From: Sporosarcina luteola
GTDB taxonomy: Bacteria; Bacillota; Bacilli; Bacillales_A; Planococcaceae
DNA: 64,000 nucleotides
Reading direction: 5' to 3'
Assembly (NCBI RefSeq): GCF_023715245.1
Contig: NZ_JAMBNV010000001.1
Span: 1,178,001-1,242,000 of the forward strand
A program made the translations under genes and the position numbers. The notes under the pieces were generated by a model. The model had not been told where the DNA came from. It searched no databases and was given only the letters and a program-made list of their open reading frames with translations. The number at the start of each line of letters is the position of its first letter. The first letter of the stretch is position 1. Positions 51,977 through 60,770 of the stretch are shown here, piece after piece.

Positions 51977-52123
51977 AGAGTCCAAAGCACGCCGTCTCGC
52001 GCTCAAAGAGACGGCTTCCGCGCTCAAAGATGCGAGTTTCGCGCTCAAAGAGAAGGCTTACGCGCTCAAAGAGGCGTCTTACGCGCTCAAAGATGCCTCT
52101 TCCGCGCCAAAAGTCAGCCGTCT
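51977..52123. repeat. 21-nt-period array 2 (core CGCGCTCAAAGA)
   Basis: Seven units at exactly 21 nt (51977, 51998, 52019, 52040, 52061, 52082, 52103). The five central units share CGCGCTCAAAGA followed by 9 variable nt; the first and last are degenerate. Both edge units end in GCCGTCT. It lies between the pheT terminator and the end of the converging rnhC gene. Confidence 0.92.
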
Positions 52124-52138
52124 CTATGCCCTAAACAA

Positions 52139-53071
52139 TCATTTTTTCATCGCGGCAATCTTTTTCGCTTTTTGTGCATTGGCAAAATGCCATTTCGTCA
52201 TCGATTTCAGAGCGGCTTCTCCATCTTTCAATAAAATCCTTGCCGCAGCTTCATCCACACCGCGTCCCGCACCTTTCGGGAGCATTACGCCGGCGATCGC
52301 ACTCAACCGGTCCATCTCTTCCAGGAAAGCGACCCTTGCGATGATTGACGCAGCTGCGACTGCTACATGCAATCCTTCCGCCTTCGTCGAAAACAATACA
52401 TTTTCACGAACGATTTCCGGCTCGTTTTTAATATGATTGTAGTAAATTCCACGTTCTGCGAACTGGTCGATTAAAATATAATCTGGCTTTTCATCATTCA
52501 TTTTACGAAGAACATGTTTCAATGCCTGATTATGAAGCAACGCCTTAATTTTACCCTGCGACGATCCCTTTGCCTGCACTTCATTATACTTTTCATTTGT
52601 CAAAGTCAAGACACTGTGTACTAGTGTCGCCTGTAAATCAGGAGCTATTTTTCGCATTAAATCATCGGTCAATTGCTTGGAGTCCCGTACGCCTAATTCA
52701 CGTACCAGTTCGACTTGATTTGAACTAACGAAACATGCAGCGACCGTAACGGGACCGAAGAAATCGCCTGTACCAGTCTCATCAGAACCGAGGACGGATA
52801 GCTCGGAAAAACGCTCAGGCAATATCTCGCCTTTTACACTTGTTTTTTTAGAAGATGGCTTCCCATCAACGCTTCCCCAAAGAGCAGCTTCCCGAAGTGC
52901 TCCACCGCCTTGAAACAACACTTTCCCCGACTTATATGCCGTAATAGCAACGTCTGGCAACTTTGCCGCAAAAACAACGCCAGGTGCATTTCGTGTAACT
53001 TTAAGAGCAACGTAATAGGCTATTAATTTTTCGAACTTGGCTTTTTCCAATTGAAGAACACATTGGCTCAT
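52139..53071 (-). CDS. rnhC: Ribonuclease HIII
   Basis: This 310-residue nuclease degrades RNA in RNA-DNA hybrids. An N-terminal TBP-like substrate-binding domain (about 1-85) precedes an RNase HII-type catalytic domain with LGSDETGTGDFFGPVTVAA (the DEDD acidic residues begin here) and DSKQLTDD. The conserved C-terminal WHFANAQKA-like stretch is present. The start is placed at ATG 53071, about 9 bp after GGAAGGGACG; upstream ATG lacks that spacing. It is divergent from zapA as in B. subtilis. Confidence 0.95.
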   Translation of the reverse strand: MSQCVLQLEKAKFEKLIAYYVALKVTRNAPGVVFAAKLPDVAITAYKSGKVLFQGGGALREAALWGSVDGKPSSKKTSVKGEILPERFSELSVLGSDETGTGDFFGPVTVAACFVSSNQVELVRELGVRDSKQLTDDLMRKIAPDLQATLVHSVLTLTNEKYNEVQAKGSSQGKIKALLHNQALKHVLRKMNDEKPDYILIDQFAERGIYYNHIKNEPEIVRENVLFSTKAEGLHVAVAAASIIARVAFLEEMDRLSAIAGVMLPKGAGRGVDEAAARILLKDGEAALKSMTKWHFANAQKAKKIAAMKK

Positions 53072-53255
53072 ATATATCGTCCCTTCCAAAACCTTCTTTC
53101 CATATTGTACAATAATCCTGAAGGTAGATGTGTTGTGCTTTTGTAAGTCCGCCTGAAACGGAATTCATCGGTGAAACCATTACCTTCTCTTTTCAACTAA
53201 AACAATTTCATGGTATGATTGGGTACAGAACTTTTTACATAGGGAGGGTTCATCA

Positions 53256-53516
53256 TTGGCAGACGAGCAAAAAACGCGCGTTGCGGTTGACATATATGGA
53301 CAGACGTATACTATTGTCGGCAGTGAAACGAGCAATCATGTCAAGCTCGTCGCTTCGATGGTCGATGAAAGAATGAAGGAAATCAGTTCTCGAAATCCTT
53401 ATTTGGACAGTTCCAAAATCGCGGTCCTCACTGCTGTAAATAGTGTACACGATTATTTGAAGCTGAAAGAACGAATTGAGCTCCTTGAAGAAGAATTGAA
53501 TAAGTTGAAGGGTTGA
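53256..53516 (+). CDS. zapA: Cell division protein ZapA
   Basis: This 86-residue protein bundles FtsZ filaments at the division site. The N-terminal part ([20 protein letters not shown]) and the C-terminal coiled coil ([17 protein letters not shown]) fit ZapA. The TTG start follows GGGAGGG. First gene of zapA-cvpA, ahead of polX and mutS2. Confidence 0.94.
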   Translation: MADEQKTRVAVDIYGQTYTIVGSETSNHVKLVASMVDERMKEISSRNPYLDSSKIAVLTAVNSVHDYLKLKERIELLEEELNKLKG

Positions 53517-53525
53517 CGGTCGTAT

Positions 53526-54065
53526 ATGCTTGATTTACTACTATTATTCCTCTTTTTGGGAGGATTGATCACCGGTTTTAGGCGGGGGCTTATCGTACAG
53601 GTTATACATATGACAGGCTTCTTTATCGCCCTTATCATTGCTTACATATACTACAAACCATTGTCCGAGAAGTTCGTTTTATGGATTCCATATCCCGGCG
53701 TGACTGCGGCATCCAAATTGAGTTGGACAGTTGAACAGCTTGATTTGGATCAGACATTTTACAGGGTCCTTGCATTTGTCATCATTTTTATCGTTGTCAA
53801 ATTTGTATTGCAGTTGATTGCATCCATGTTTGATTTCCTGAAGTTCCTGCCGGTATTGGGCTTTTTATCACGTTTCGGAGGAGCAGTTCTAGGTTTCATC
53901 GAGTTTTATATTCTCATATTCCTATTACTCTATCTACTGGCAATGCTGCCGATGGATTCCATTCAAGGTATGATTGGAAAATCATTATTGGCGGACGCGA
54001 TATTCGAGCATACGCCAATCATTTCGGAAACGGTGAAAAAATGGTGGTATATCTATATGAAGTGA
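53526..54065 (+). CDS. CvpA-family membrane protein (YshB)
   Basis: This 179-residue protein has four hydrophobic segments (about 3-22, 28-46, 75-98, 110-138) and the CvpA pattern LLLLFLFLGGLITGFRRGLI with the glycine/arginine hinge. The family is named after E. coli colicin V production protein, but its molecular role is not settled. It is 9 bp after zapA. A terminator follows before polX. Confidence 0.88.
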   Translation: MLDLLLLFLFLGGLITGFRRGLIVQVIHMTGFFIALIIAYIYYKPLSEKFVLWIPYPGVTAASKLSWTVEQLDLDQTFYRVLAFVIIFIVVKFVLQLIASMFDFLKFLPVLGFLSRFGGAVLGFIEFYILIFLLLYLLAMLPMDSIQGMIGKSLLADAIFEHTPIISETVKKWWYIYMK

Positions 54066-54116
54066 TGTATTGCAGCCTGTGCTAAAACGCAGGCTGCCCT
54101 ATACAAACATTCTGAA

Positions 54117-54153
54117 CGGCTTCCCCCTTGGTTGGAGGGAAGCCTTTTTTCTA
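54117..54153 (+). terminator. Terminator after cvpA
   Basis: GGCTTCCCCCT-TGGTT-GGAGGGAAGCC followed by T6. Confidence 0.85.
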
Positions 54154-54183
54154 GAAACGATCAAAATGGAGGAGTGGTTACTC

Positions 54184-55890
54184 ATGAATAAGAAAACAAT
54201 CATTCGCACATTTGAAAAAATCGCTTTATATATGGAGTTATTAGGGGAGAATCCATTTAAAGTGGGGGCATTCCGGAAAGCGGCGAATGTGCTCGAGCTC
54301 GATCCGCGGAGCCTTGCGGAAATGGATGATATTTTGAAATTAAAGGGGATTGGCAAAGGGACAGGCGCAGTCATCATCGATTTGATGGAAAAAGGCGAGT
54401 CGGACTTGTTGAAGGAGCTTGAAGAAGAAGTTCCAAAAGGGCTTATCCCTTTATTGAAAGTACCTGGACTAGGCGGAAAAAGAATTGCCAAACTTAGGGA
54501 AGCGATCGGTATCGATTCTATTGAGTCATTGCGTCTCGCTTGTGAAGCGAACAAAGTGAGCGGAATTCCAGGGTTCGGCAAAAAGACCGAGGAGAAGATC
54601 CTGCATGAACTTGAACAGCTAGGTACCAAAAAAGGGAAGCTGCCGGTCTGGCAAGCAGAATCGATTGTCAAAGCAATTGAGGATGAATTACGTGGAATAA
54701 AGGAAATTACCCTTTTTTCGGTAGCAGGAAGTTTCCGCCGTGCAGAAGAGGAAAGCAGCGATGTCGATTTCATCATCGTTACGGATGAACCTGCTGTTGT
54801 TCGGGAAAAGTTGATGGAAGTGATGCCGATCGAGGAAACAGTCGCGGCCGGCGATTCCAAGTTGTCGGTCGTTCTTGACATGGCTGAACTGGTCGATGCC
54901 GATTTCCGCTTTGTAACTGAGGAACAATTTGCGACTGCGTTGCACCATTTCACAGGTTCGAAAGACCATAATGTGAAGATGCGTCAACTTGCCAAGTCAC
55001 AAGGAATGAAAATTAGCGAATACGGTGTTGAACTGGAAGATGGAACAGTAAAGACATTTGAATCGGAATCCGATTTCTTCGCATTCTTTGATCTCCCTTT
55101 CATTCCTCCATCTATAAGGAAGGATGGAAAGGAAATAGATCGAGCACATGAAATTGCGGGACTGGTGACACTTGAGGATATCCGTGGCGATTTCCATATG
55201 CATACGACTTGGTCTGACGGTGGATATTCAATTCGTGAGATGGTCGAAGCATGCAGGGATCGCGGATACTCTCATATGGTCATTACAGATCATACACAAT
55301 ATTTGAAGATAGCAAATGGATTGTCGCCTGAAAGGGTTCGAAGCCAAATTGAAGAGATCCGGAAATTGAATGTTGAATATGACGATATCGAGATATTCTG
55401 TGGGACAGAGATGGATATCCTTCCGGATGGAACTCTTGATTTTGATGATGATTTATTAAAGGAGCTGGATTTCGTCATTGCGTCCATCCATTCAAATTTC
55501 AATCAACCGCAGGAGCAGATCATGAACAGGCTGCATGCGGCAATGAAAAATCCGTATGTTACGATGATTGCTCATCCGACTGGCAGGATTATCGGCCAAA
55601 GGGAAGGCTATGACCCGGACGTATCCCAATTGATTGAATGGGCGAAGACATACGATAAAATCCTTGAACTGAACGGAAATCCGCATCGCTTCGACTTGGC
55701 TGTCGATTATTTGGCAATGGCGCAGGAGGCCGGCGTCAAAATCGCCGTCAATACGGATGCGCATACAATCGATCAATTGGATCATATGGATATTGGCGTG
55801 AAGTATGCGCAAAAAGCATGGTTGAAAAAAGAGACGGTCGTGAACACGTGGCCGTTGGAACAATTCATCCGTGAAATCATACGGAAATGA
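54184..55890 (+). CDS. polX: DNA polymerase/3'-5' exonuclease PolX
   Basis: This 568-residue repair enzyme has an N-terminal family X polymerase core (about 1-310), with helix-hairpin-helix motifs (LKLKGIGKGTGAVIIDL; VPGLGGKRIAKL; IPGFGKKTEEKIL) and catalytic aspartates in SSDVDFIIV and DADFRF. The C-terminal PHP domain (about 335-568) has metal ligands in GDFHMHTTWSDG, HSNF, HPTGR and NTDAHT. It fills short gaps and degrades 3' ends. The start is ATG 54184, 9 bp after GGAGGAG; the frame upstream runs through the terminator. Confidence 0.95.
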   Translation: MNKKTIIRTFEKIALYMELLGENPFKVGAFRKAANVLELDPRSLAEMDDILKLKGIGKGTGAVIIDLMEKGESDLLKELEEEVPKGLIPLLKVPGLGGKRIAKLREAIGIDSIESLRLACEANKVSGIPGFGKKTEEKILHELEQLGTKKGKLPVWQAESIVKAIEDELRGIKEITLFSVAGSFRRAEEESSDVDFIIVTDEPAVVREKLMEVMPIEETVAAGDSKLSVVLDMAELVDADFRFVTEEQFATALHHFTGSKDHNVKMRQLAKSQGMKISEYGVELEDGTVKTFESESDFFAFFDLPFIPPSIRKDGKEIDRAHEIAGLVTLEDIRGDFHMHTTWSDGGYSIREMVEACRDRGYSHMVITDHTQYLKIANGLSPERVRSQIEEIRKLNVEYDDIEIFCGTEMDILPDGTLDFDDDLLKELDFVIASIHSNFNQPQEQIMNRLHAAMKNPYVTMIAHPTGRIIGQREGYDPDVSQLIEWAKTYDKILELNGNPHRFDLAVDYLAMAQEAGVKIAVNTDAHTIDQLDHMDIGVKYAQKAWLKKETVVNTWPLEQFIREIIRK

Positions 55891-55906
55891 AGGGAAGTGT
55901 AAGGCG

Positions 55907-58261
55907 TTGGAAAAACGAGTTTTAAAAACACTTGAGTTTGATAAGATCCGGGATATTGTAGCAACATATTGCACATCATCTGCGGGACGGACATATATGG
56001 AAAAATTGGTTCCTGTTTGCGACTTCCAGGAAGTGGTCCGTTTACTTGAAGAGACGGATGAGGGGCTCGCTATATTGAGGGTGCGTGGGAACGTGCCGAT
56101 GGGCGGCATCAGCGACATTCGGCCGCATGCAAAACGAGCACAAATCGGCGGTGTCCTCAGTGCATATGAATTGATGGAAACTGCTAATACGATTCGAGCG
56201 AGCCGGATTTTGAGACAGTTCATCGAAGCGGTCGATGCAGACGAAGACATTGAAATCCCGCATTTTCTAGCCAAGAAAGAAGCTTTGCCAATTCTCACGG
56301 GACTTGAGCATGAAATCAATGCCGCCATTGACGACAATGGACATGTTGTCGACAGTGCATCAGGCACGCTTCGATCAATTCGTCAAAGCTTGCGCATCCA
56401 GGAGGGACGTGTACGGGAAAAGCTTGAGGGCTATACGAGGGGCAGGAACGCATCGAAAATGCTTTCCGATGCCATCGTGACGATTAGAAACGACCGATAC
56501 GTCATTCCTGTTAAGTCAGAATATAGATCCCACTTCGGAGGCGTTATCCACGACATGTCATCATCCGGGCAAACGTTGTTTATCGAGCCGGATGCTGTCG
56601 TTCAGGCAAATAACGAAATCCGAAACTTGAAATTGAAAGAAAAAGATGAAATCGAAAAGATCTTGCAGGAGCTATCTGTCAAAGTCCAAGAAGTGGCCCA
56701 TGATCTTTTTGTCCTTGTCGATATTTTATCTGAAATTGATATCATCCTCGCCAAATCGAAGTTTGGGATTGCGCATAAATGTACAAAACCGGCAGTGAAT
56801 AATGAAGGCTATATCCGGTTGGCAAAGGCGCGCCATCCTTTGTTGCCGATCGAACAGGCTGTTGCCAATACGATTGAATTTGGGAAAGAGATTACGACAA
56901 TTGTCATTACAGGGCCGAATACAGGAGGGAAGACCGTCACATTGAAGACGGTCGGTTTGTGCACATTAATGGCTCAGGCTGGACTTCCGATCCCTGCATT
57001 GGACGGATCGGAAGTTGCCGTCTTTGACTCCGTATACGCGGATATTGGTGATGAACAGTCCATTGAGCAAAGCCTCAGCACGTTTTCATCCCATATGGTG
57101 AACATCGTCGATATCCTGAAGAAATTCGATTCCCGTTCGCTGCTCATTTTTGACGAACTTGGCTCAGGCACTGATCCGCAGGAAGGGGCTGCATTGGCCA
57201 TTTCCATTTTGGATGAAGTGCATGGCACGGGGGCAAGAGTCATGGCGACGACCCACTATCCCGAGTTGAAGGCGTATGGTTATAATCGCCCGGGAGTGGC
57301 GAATGCCAGTGTGGAATTCGATATTGATACACTGAGCCCGACCTATCGTTTATTGATAGGAGTTCCTGGGAGAAGTAATGCATTCGAAATATCTAAGCGG
57401 CTCGGTCTAAATGAACATATCATCAAACGGGCAAAAAAATTCACGGGAACAGATCGCGGTGAAGTCGATTCGATGATCGCTTCACTAGAGTCGAGCAGGG
57501 TGCAATCGGAAAAAGATGCCGAGCAGACGCATGCACTGCTTATTGAAACGGAGAAACTGAAACGCGAATTAGAGACGAAGGTATCCGAATTCGATGAAAT
57601 GAAAGAAAAACTAATCGAGAATGCAAAAGGGAAAGCGAAAAAAATCGTGGACGATGCACGAGTCGAAACGGAAGCAGTAATTTCCGATTTGCGTGCATTG
57701 CGCTTGAACGCAGGAGCCAACGTAAAAGAGCATGAATTGATTGAAGCGCGTAAACGGTTGGAAGGGGCAGCTCCCGAGGAAAAGAAGAAAAAAATCAAAG
57801 CTAAAGCTGCTCCAAGGCCACTTGAAGCCGGTGACGAAGTGAAGGTCATCACATACGGACAGAAGGGTACATTGGTCGAAAAGGTGTCAGCAAACGAATG
57901 GATCGTCCAAATCGGGATATTGAAAATGAAGCTGGACGAATCTGTTCTGGAATATACGAAACCGGAAAAAGTGAAAGACACTGTCGTCTCCGCCTCTGTC
58001 AGAGGAAGAGATTCTTATGTTAAACTGGAACTAGATCTTCGTGGAGAAAGATATGAAGATGCCTTGCATCGTACGGAGAAATATTTGGACGATGCATTGC
58101 TTTCCAATTATCATCAAGTATCAATCATCCACGGAAAAGGGACAGGAGCTTTGCGGCAAGGTGTTCAAACATATTTGAAAAACCATCCTCGTGTAAAAAG
58201 CTTCCGTTACGGAGAAGCGGGCGAAGGCGGCCATGGAGTGACTGTCGTCGAATTAAAGTGA
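55907..58261 (+). CDS. mutS2: Endonuclease MutS2
   Basis: This 784-residue MutS homologue has core/lever domains (about 1-310), an ABC-type ATPase (about 320-510; Walker A GPNTGGKTVTLKT, LSTFSSHM signature, Walker B LLIFDELGSGTDP), a coiled coil (about 515-630), a KOW-like domain and a C-terminal Smr nuclease domain (about 710-784: LDLRGERYEDAL, IIHGKGTGALR). It suppresses recombination and rescues collided ribosomes in B. subtilis (RqcU/MutS2). The TTG start at 55907 gives the usual length; upstream in-frame ATG lies inside polX. Confidence 0.95.
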   Translation: MEKRVLKTLEFDKIRDIVATYCTSSAGRTYMEKLVPVCDFQEVVRLLEETDEGLAILRVRGNVPMGGISDIRPHAKRAQIGGVLSAYELMETANTIRASRILRQFIEAVDADEDIEIPHFLAKKEALPILTGLEHEINAAIDDNGHVVDSASGTLRSIRQSLRIQEGRVREKLEGYTRGRNASKMLSDAIVTIRNDRYVIPVKSEYRSHFGGVIHDMSSSGQTLFIEPDAVVQANNEIRNLKLKEKDEIEKILQELSVKVQEVAHDLFVLVDILSEIDIILAKSKFGIAHKCTKPAVNNEGYIRLAKARHPLLPIEQAVANTIEFGKEITTIVITGPNTGGKTVTLKTVGLCTLMAQAGLPIPALDGSEVAVFDSVYADIGDEQSIEQSLSTFSSHMVNIVDILKKFDSRSLLIFDELGSGTDPQEGAALAISILDEVHGTGARVMATTHYPELKAYGYNRPGVANASVEFDIDTLSPTYRLLIGVPGRSNAFEISKRLGLNEHIIKRAKKFTGTDRGEVDSMIASLESSRVQSEKDAEQTHALLIETEKLKRELETKVSEFDEMKEKLIENAKGKAKKIVDDARVETEAVISDLRALRLNAGANVKEHELIEARKRLEGAAPEEKKKKIKAKAAPRPLEAGDEVKVITYGQKGTLVEKVSANEWIVQIGILKMKLDESVLEYTKPEKVKDTVVSASVRGRDSYVKLELDLRGERYEDALHRTEKYLDDALLSNYHQVSIIHGKGTGALRQGVQTYLKNHPRVKSFRYGEAGEGGHGVTVVELK

Positions 58262-58342
58262 AAAAGAGTGAAATGAAATGAAACTTTTCCTGCGCCTATA
58301 CGTAAACGTTGGGATGAATGAATTTCAAAGGAGTCAAACTAA

Positions 58343-58756
58343 ATGACGGAAATCGGGTTTTGGAGTCATCCTCTCGTAGAAACTACAGGCTACTTCAGCG
58401 TTGTAGTCCTTTGCCTCATCTTTTCGATGGTGCTATTTGAACTTGTGACAAAATATAATAACTGGGAAGAAATCCGTAAAGGGAATGTAGCGGTCGCCAT
58501 GGCGACAGGGGGGAAGATATTTGGAGTGGCAAATATTTTCCGCTACTCAATCGAGCAGCATAATTCATTGCCTCAAATGATTGGATGGGGCCTGTTCGGT
58601 TTTTTCCTGCTTGTTGTAGCATACGTGCTGTTTGAATTCCTAACACCCAAGTTCCAGATCGATAAGGAAATCGAAGAGGATAACCGATCAGTCGGATTCA
58701 TTTCACTGACGATATCGGTAGGCTTGTCGTTTGTAATTGGTGCCAGCATTTCATAG
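58343..58756 (+). CDS. yshE: DUF350 membrane protein, YshE-like
   Basis: This 137-residue protein has four hydrophobic segments (about 14-35, 48-62, 77-97, 114-136) and the DUF350 pattern ELVTKYNNWEEIRKGNVAVA and MATGGKIFGVANIF. It occupies the position of yshE between mutS2 and lcfA. Function unknown. The ribosome binding site is AAAGGAG. Confidence 0.88.
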   Translation: MTEIGFWSHPLVETTGYFSVVVLCLIFSMVLFELVTKYNNWEEIRKGNVAVAMATGGKIFGVANIFRYSIEQHNSLPQMIGWGLFGFFLLVVAYVLFEFLTPKFQIDKEIEEDNRSVGFISLTISVGLSFVIGASIS

Positions 58757-58766
58757 GAGACTTGAT

Positions 58767-58853
58767 ATGGAGAAATTGTCTAAGATATTAATCGTTGTCT
58801 GTATTCTATTCATTCTAGTAGGAATTTACTGGATGTTCACAAATACGCCTTGA
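58767..58853 (+). CDS. Possible 28-residue single-span membrane protein
   Basis: ATG 58767 follows ATAGGAGACTTG (good ribosome binding site) just 10 bp after the yshE stop. The product starts MEKLSKIL and has one hydrophobic span (about 7-22) ending YWMFTNTP. The stop codon is part of the terminator hairpin that follows. Positive N-terminus, hydrophobic core and close coupling to yshE argue for a real small membrane protein; conservation was not tested. Confidence 0.5.
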   Translation: MEKLSKILIVVCILFILVGIYWMFTNTP

Positions 58854-58884
58854 CTGAAATTTGCCGGTCAAGGCATTTTTTCAT
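58847..58884 (+). terminator. Terminator after yshE and the 28-codon gene
   Basis: GCCTTGAC-TGAAATTTGCCG-GTCAAGGC then ATTTTTTC. Confidence 0.88.
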
Positions 58885-58903
58885 AGGAAAAGTAATATTC
58901 TAT

Positions 58904-58932
58904 TTGAAAGCGGATTCATTTATCGATATAAT
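58904..58932 (+). promoter_or_regulatory. Promoter of lcfA with degenerate FadR-like site
   Basis: TTGAAA (58904-58909), 17-bp spacer, TATAAT (58927-58932). The overlapping TGAAAGCGGATTCATTTA matches the FadR consensus at about 13 of 18 positions. Confidence 0.65.
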
Positions 58933-58983
58933 ATTTTAAGAGGGAATTTTCAAAGTATTGGAATGGGAAAAGGGGGGGTTACA

Positions 58984-60681
58984 ATGATAGCAAGACCTTG
59001 GTTGGATATGTATCCACCAGAAATACCGAAGACGATTGACTATGATCGGATTCCGCTTCAGGAATTCCTGACGAGATCGGCAAACAAGTTTCCTGAAAAG
59101 ACGGCCATGCATTTCATGGGCAAGGATATTAGCTATAAAGAGTTCCATGAGTCGGCGTTGAAATTTGCCAACTATTTACGTTCACTTGGCATTGAAAAAG
59201 GGGACCGCGTTGCGATCATGCTCCCGAATTGTCCACAAAGTGCAATCGCCTACTATGGCATCCTCTATATCGGGGGCATTGTCGTGCAGACGAACCCGCT
59301 TTATACAGAGAGGGAATTGGCTTATCAGATGGCGGATTCCGGGGCAAAGGTTATCATCTCGCTTGATATTCTTTTCGGACGGATTACGAAGATCGTGAAG
59401 GAAACGAAATTGGAGCATGTCATCATTACTGGTATTAAAGAGTACTTACCATTTCCGAAAAACCTTATCTATCCGTTCATCCAGAAAAAAGAGCATGGCA
59501 TCATCGTGAAGGTGGAACACCGTGGCATGAACCATCTTTTCACGGAAATAATGAAAATAGCAAAACCTGATCCTGCTTCCTATGATTTTAATTTCGACGA
59601 AGATATTGCTTTGCTTCAATATACCGGTGGGACGACTGGGCCGCCGAAAGGGGTCATGCTGACGCATGCCAATCTGATTAGCAATGCACAGATGTGTAAT
59701 GCGTGGTTGTATAAATGTGAGGACGGCGAAGAGACGGTCATGGGAATCCTGCCATTCTTCCATGTGTATGGCATGACGACGGTCCTTGTCTTATCTGTCA
59801 TGTTAGGCAATAAAATGGTGCTGATCCCTAAATTCGACTTCGATACTGCATTAAAAGCGATTGATAAACAGAAACCAACGTTGTTCCCAGGCGCCCCGAC
59901 AATCTATATCGGATTGCTGAATCATCCTGATCTCGCGAAGTATGACCTCTCATCCATCAAAGCGTGCATTAGTGGATCCGCAGCATTGCCTGTCGAACTT
60001 CAAGAAAAATTCGAAAAGGTGACTGGCGGGAAACTCGTAGAAGGATATGGATTAACCGAGACGTCGCCTGTTGCCATTGCAAATTTCGTATGGGAGAAAA
60101 GACGTGTGAAAGGGTCTATCGGAGTTCCTTGGCCTGATACGGACGCCTGCATTTTAGGACCAGAAACATCAGAGCCGTTGCCGAACGGGGAAGTCGGGGA
60201 AATTGCGGTACGAGGTCCTCAAGTAATGAAGGGCTACTGGAACCGACCTGAAGAAACGAACGAAACTTTCCGAGACGGGTGGCTATTGACCGGAGATTTA
60301 GGGTACATGGATGATGAAGGACATTTCTATGTTGTCGACAGGAAAAAAGATATGATCATTGCGAGCGGCTTCAATATCTATCCGCGTGAAATCGAAGAAG
60401 TCCTTTACGAACATGAGGCAATACAAGAATGTGTCGTCGCCGGCATACCGGATCCATACCGTGGAGAAACAGTAAAGGCTTATATTGTTCTGAAAGAAGG
60501 GCAATCGGTGACAGAGGAAGAATTGAATACGTATTGCCGTGAACATTTGGCGTCGTTCAAAGTGCCTCGACAATATGAGTTCAGGAAAGAGTTGCCGAAA
60601 ACTGCAGTCGGAAAAATATTACGGCGCGCCCTCGTTGATGAGGAGAAAAAGAAGTTGGAACAGGAATTGCAAACTTCCTGA
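58984..60681 (+). CDS. lcfA: Long-chain fatty-acid--CoA ligase
   Basis: This 565-residue adenylate-forming enzyme activates fatty acids to acyl-CoA for beta-oxidation. Motifs: the P-loop YTGGTTGPPKGVMLTH (about 214-229), EGYGLTETSP, and the C-terminal hinge and lysine region DRKKDMIIASGFNIYPREIE and LPKTAVGKILRR. The start is ATG 58984 after AAGGGGGGG; the frame upstream runs through the promoter. First gene of the lcfA-fadR-fadB-etfB-etfA cluster, as in B. subtilis. Confidence 0.96.
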   Translation: MIARPWLDMYPPEIPKTIDYDRIPLQEFLTRSANKFPEKTAMHFMGKDISYKEFHESALKFANYLRSLGIEKGDRVAIMLPNCPQSAIAYYGILYIGGIVVQTNPLYTERELAYQMADSGAKVIISLDILFGRITKIVKETKLEHVIITGIKEYLPFPKNLIYPFIQKKEHGIIVKVEHRGMNHLFTEIMKIAKPDPASYDFNFDEDIALLQYTGGTTGPPKGVMLTHANLISNAQMCNAWLYKCEDGEETVMGILPFFHVYGMTTVLVLSVMLGNKMVLIPKFDFDTALKAIDKQKPTLFPGAPTIYIGLLNHPDLAKYDLSSIKACISGSAALPVELQEKFEKVTGGKLVEGYGLTETSPVAIANFVWEKRRVKGSIGVPWPDTDACILGPETSEPLPNGEVGEIAVRGPQVMKGYWNRPEETNETFRDGWLLTGDLGYMDDEGHFYVVDRKKDMIIASGFNIYPREIEEVLYEHEAIQECVVAGIPDPYRGETVKAYIVLKEGQSVTEEELNTYCREHLASFKVPRQYEFRKELPKTAVGKILRRALVDEEKKKLEQELQTS

Positions 60682-60689
60682 CGAAAGAC

Positions 60690-60743
60690 TTGACGATAAT
60701 CAAATTAACGATTAATATGAAAATATGAATGAATCCTCATTCA
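60690..60743 (+). promoter_or_regulatory. fadR promoter and FadR operator
   Basis: TTGACG (60690-60695), 17-bp spacer, TAATAT (60713-60718). The operator TGAATGAATCCTCATTCA (60726-60743) matches the Bacillus FadR consensus TGAATGAMTANTCATTCA with one mismatch, just downstream of the -10. Confidence 0.85.
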
Positions 60744-60770
60744 TATTTTCTTCTTTTTGGTGGTGAGAAT

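Noticed and set aside
51968..52234. Frame of 88 codons with RAQR heptads across array 2
   Set aside because: The periodicity comes from the 21-nt DNA repeat. No ribosome binding site is present and the frame continues antisense into rnhC.
54099..54953. 284-codon minus-strand frame inside polX
   Set aside because: Serine-rich antisense shadow of polX, with no start signals.
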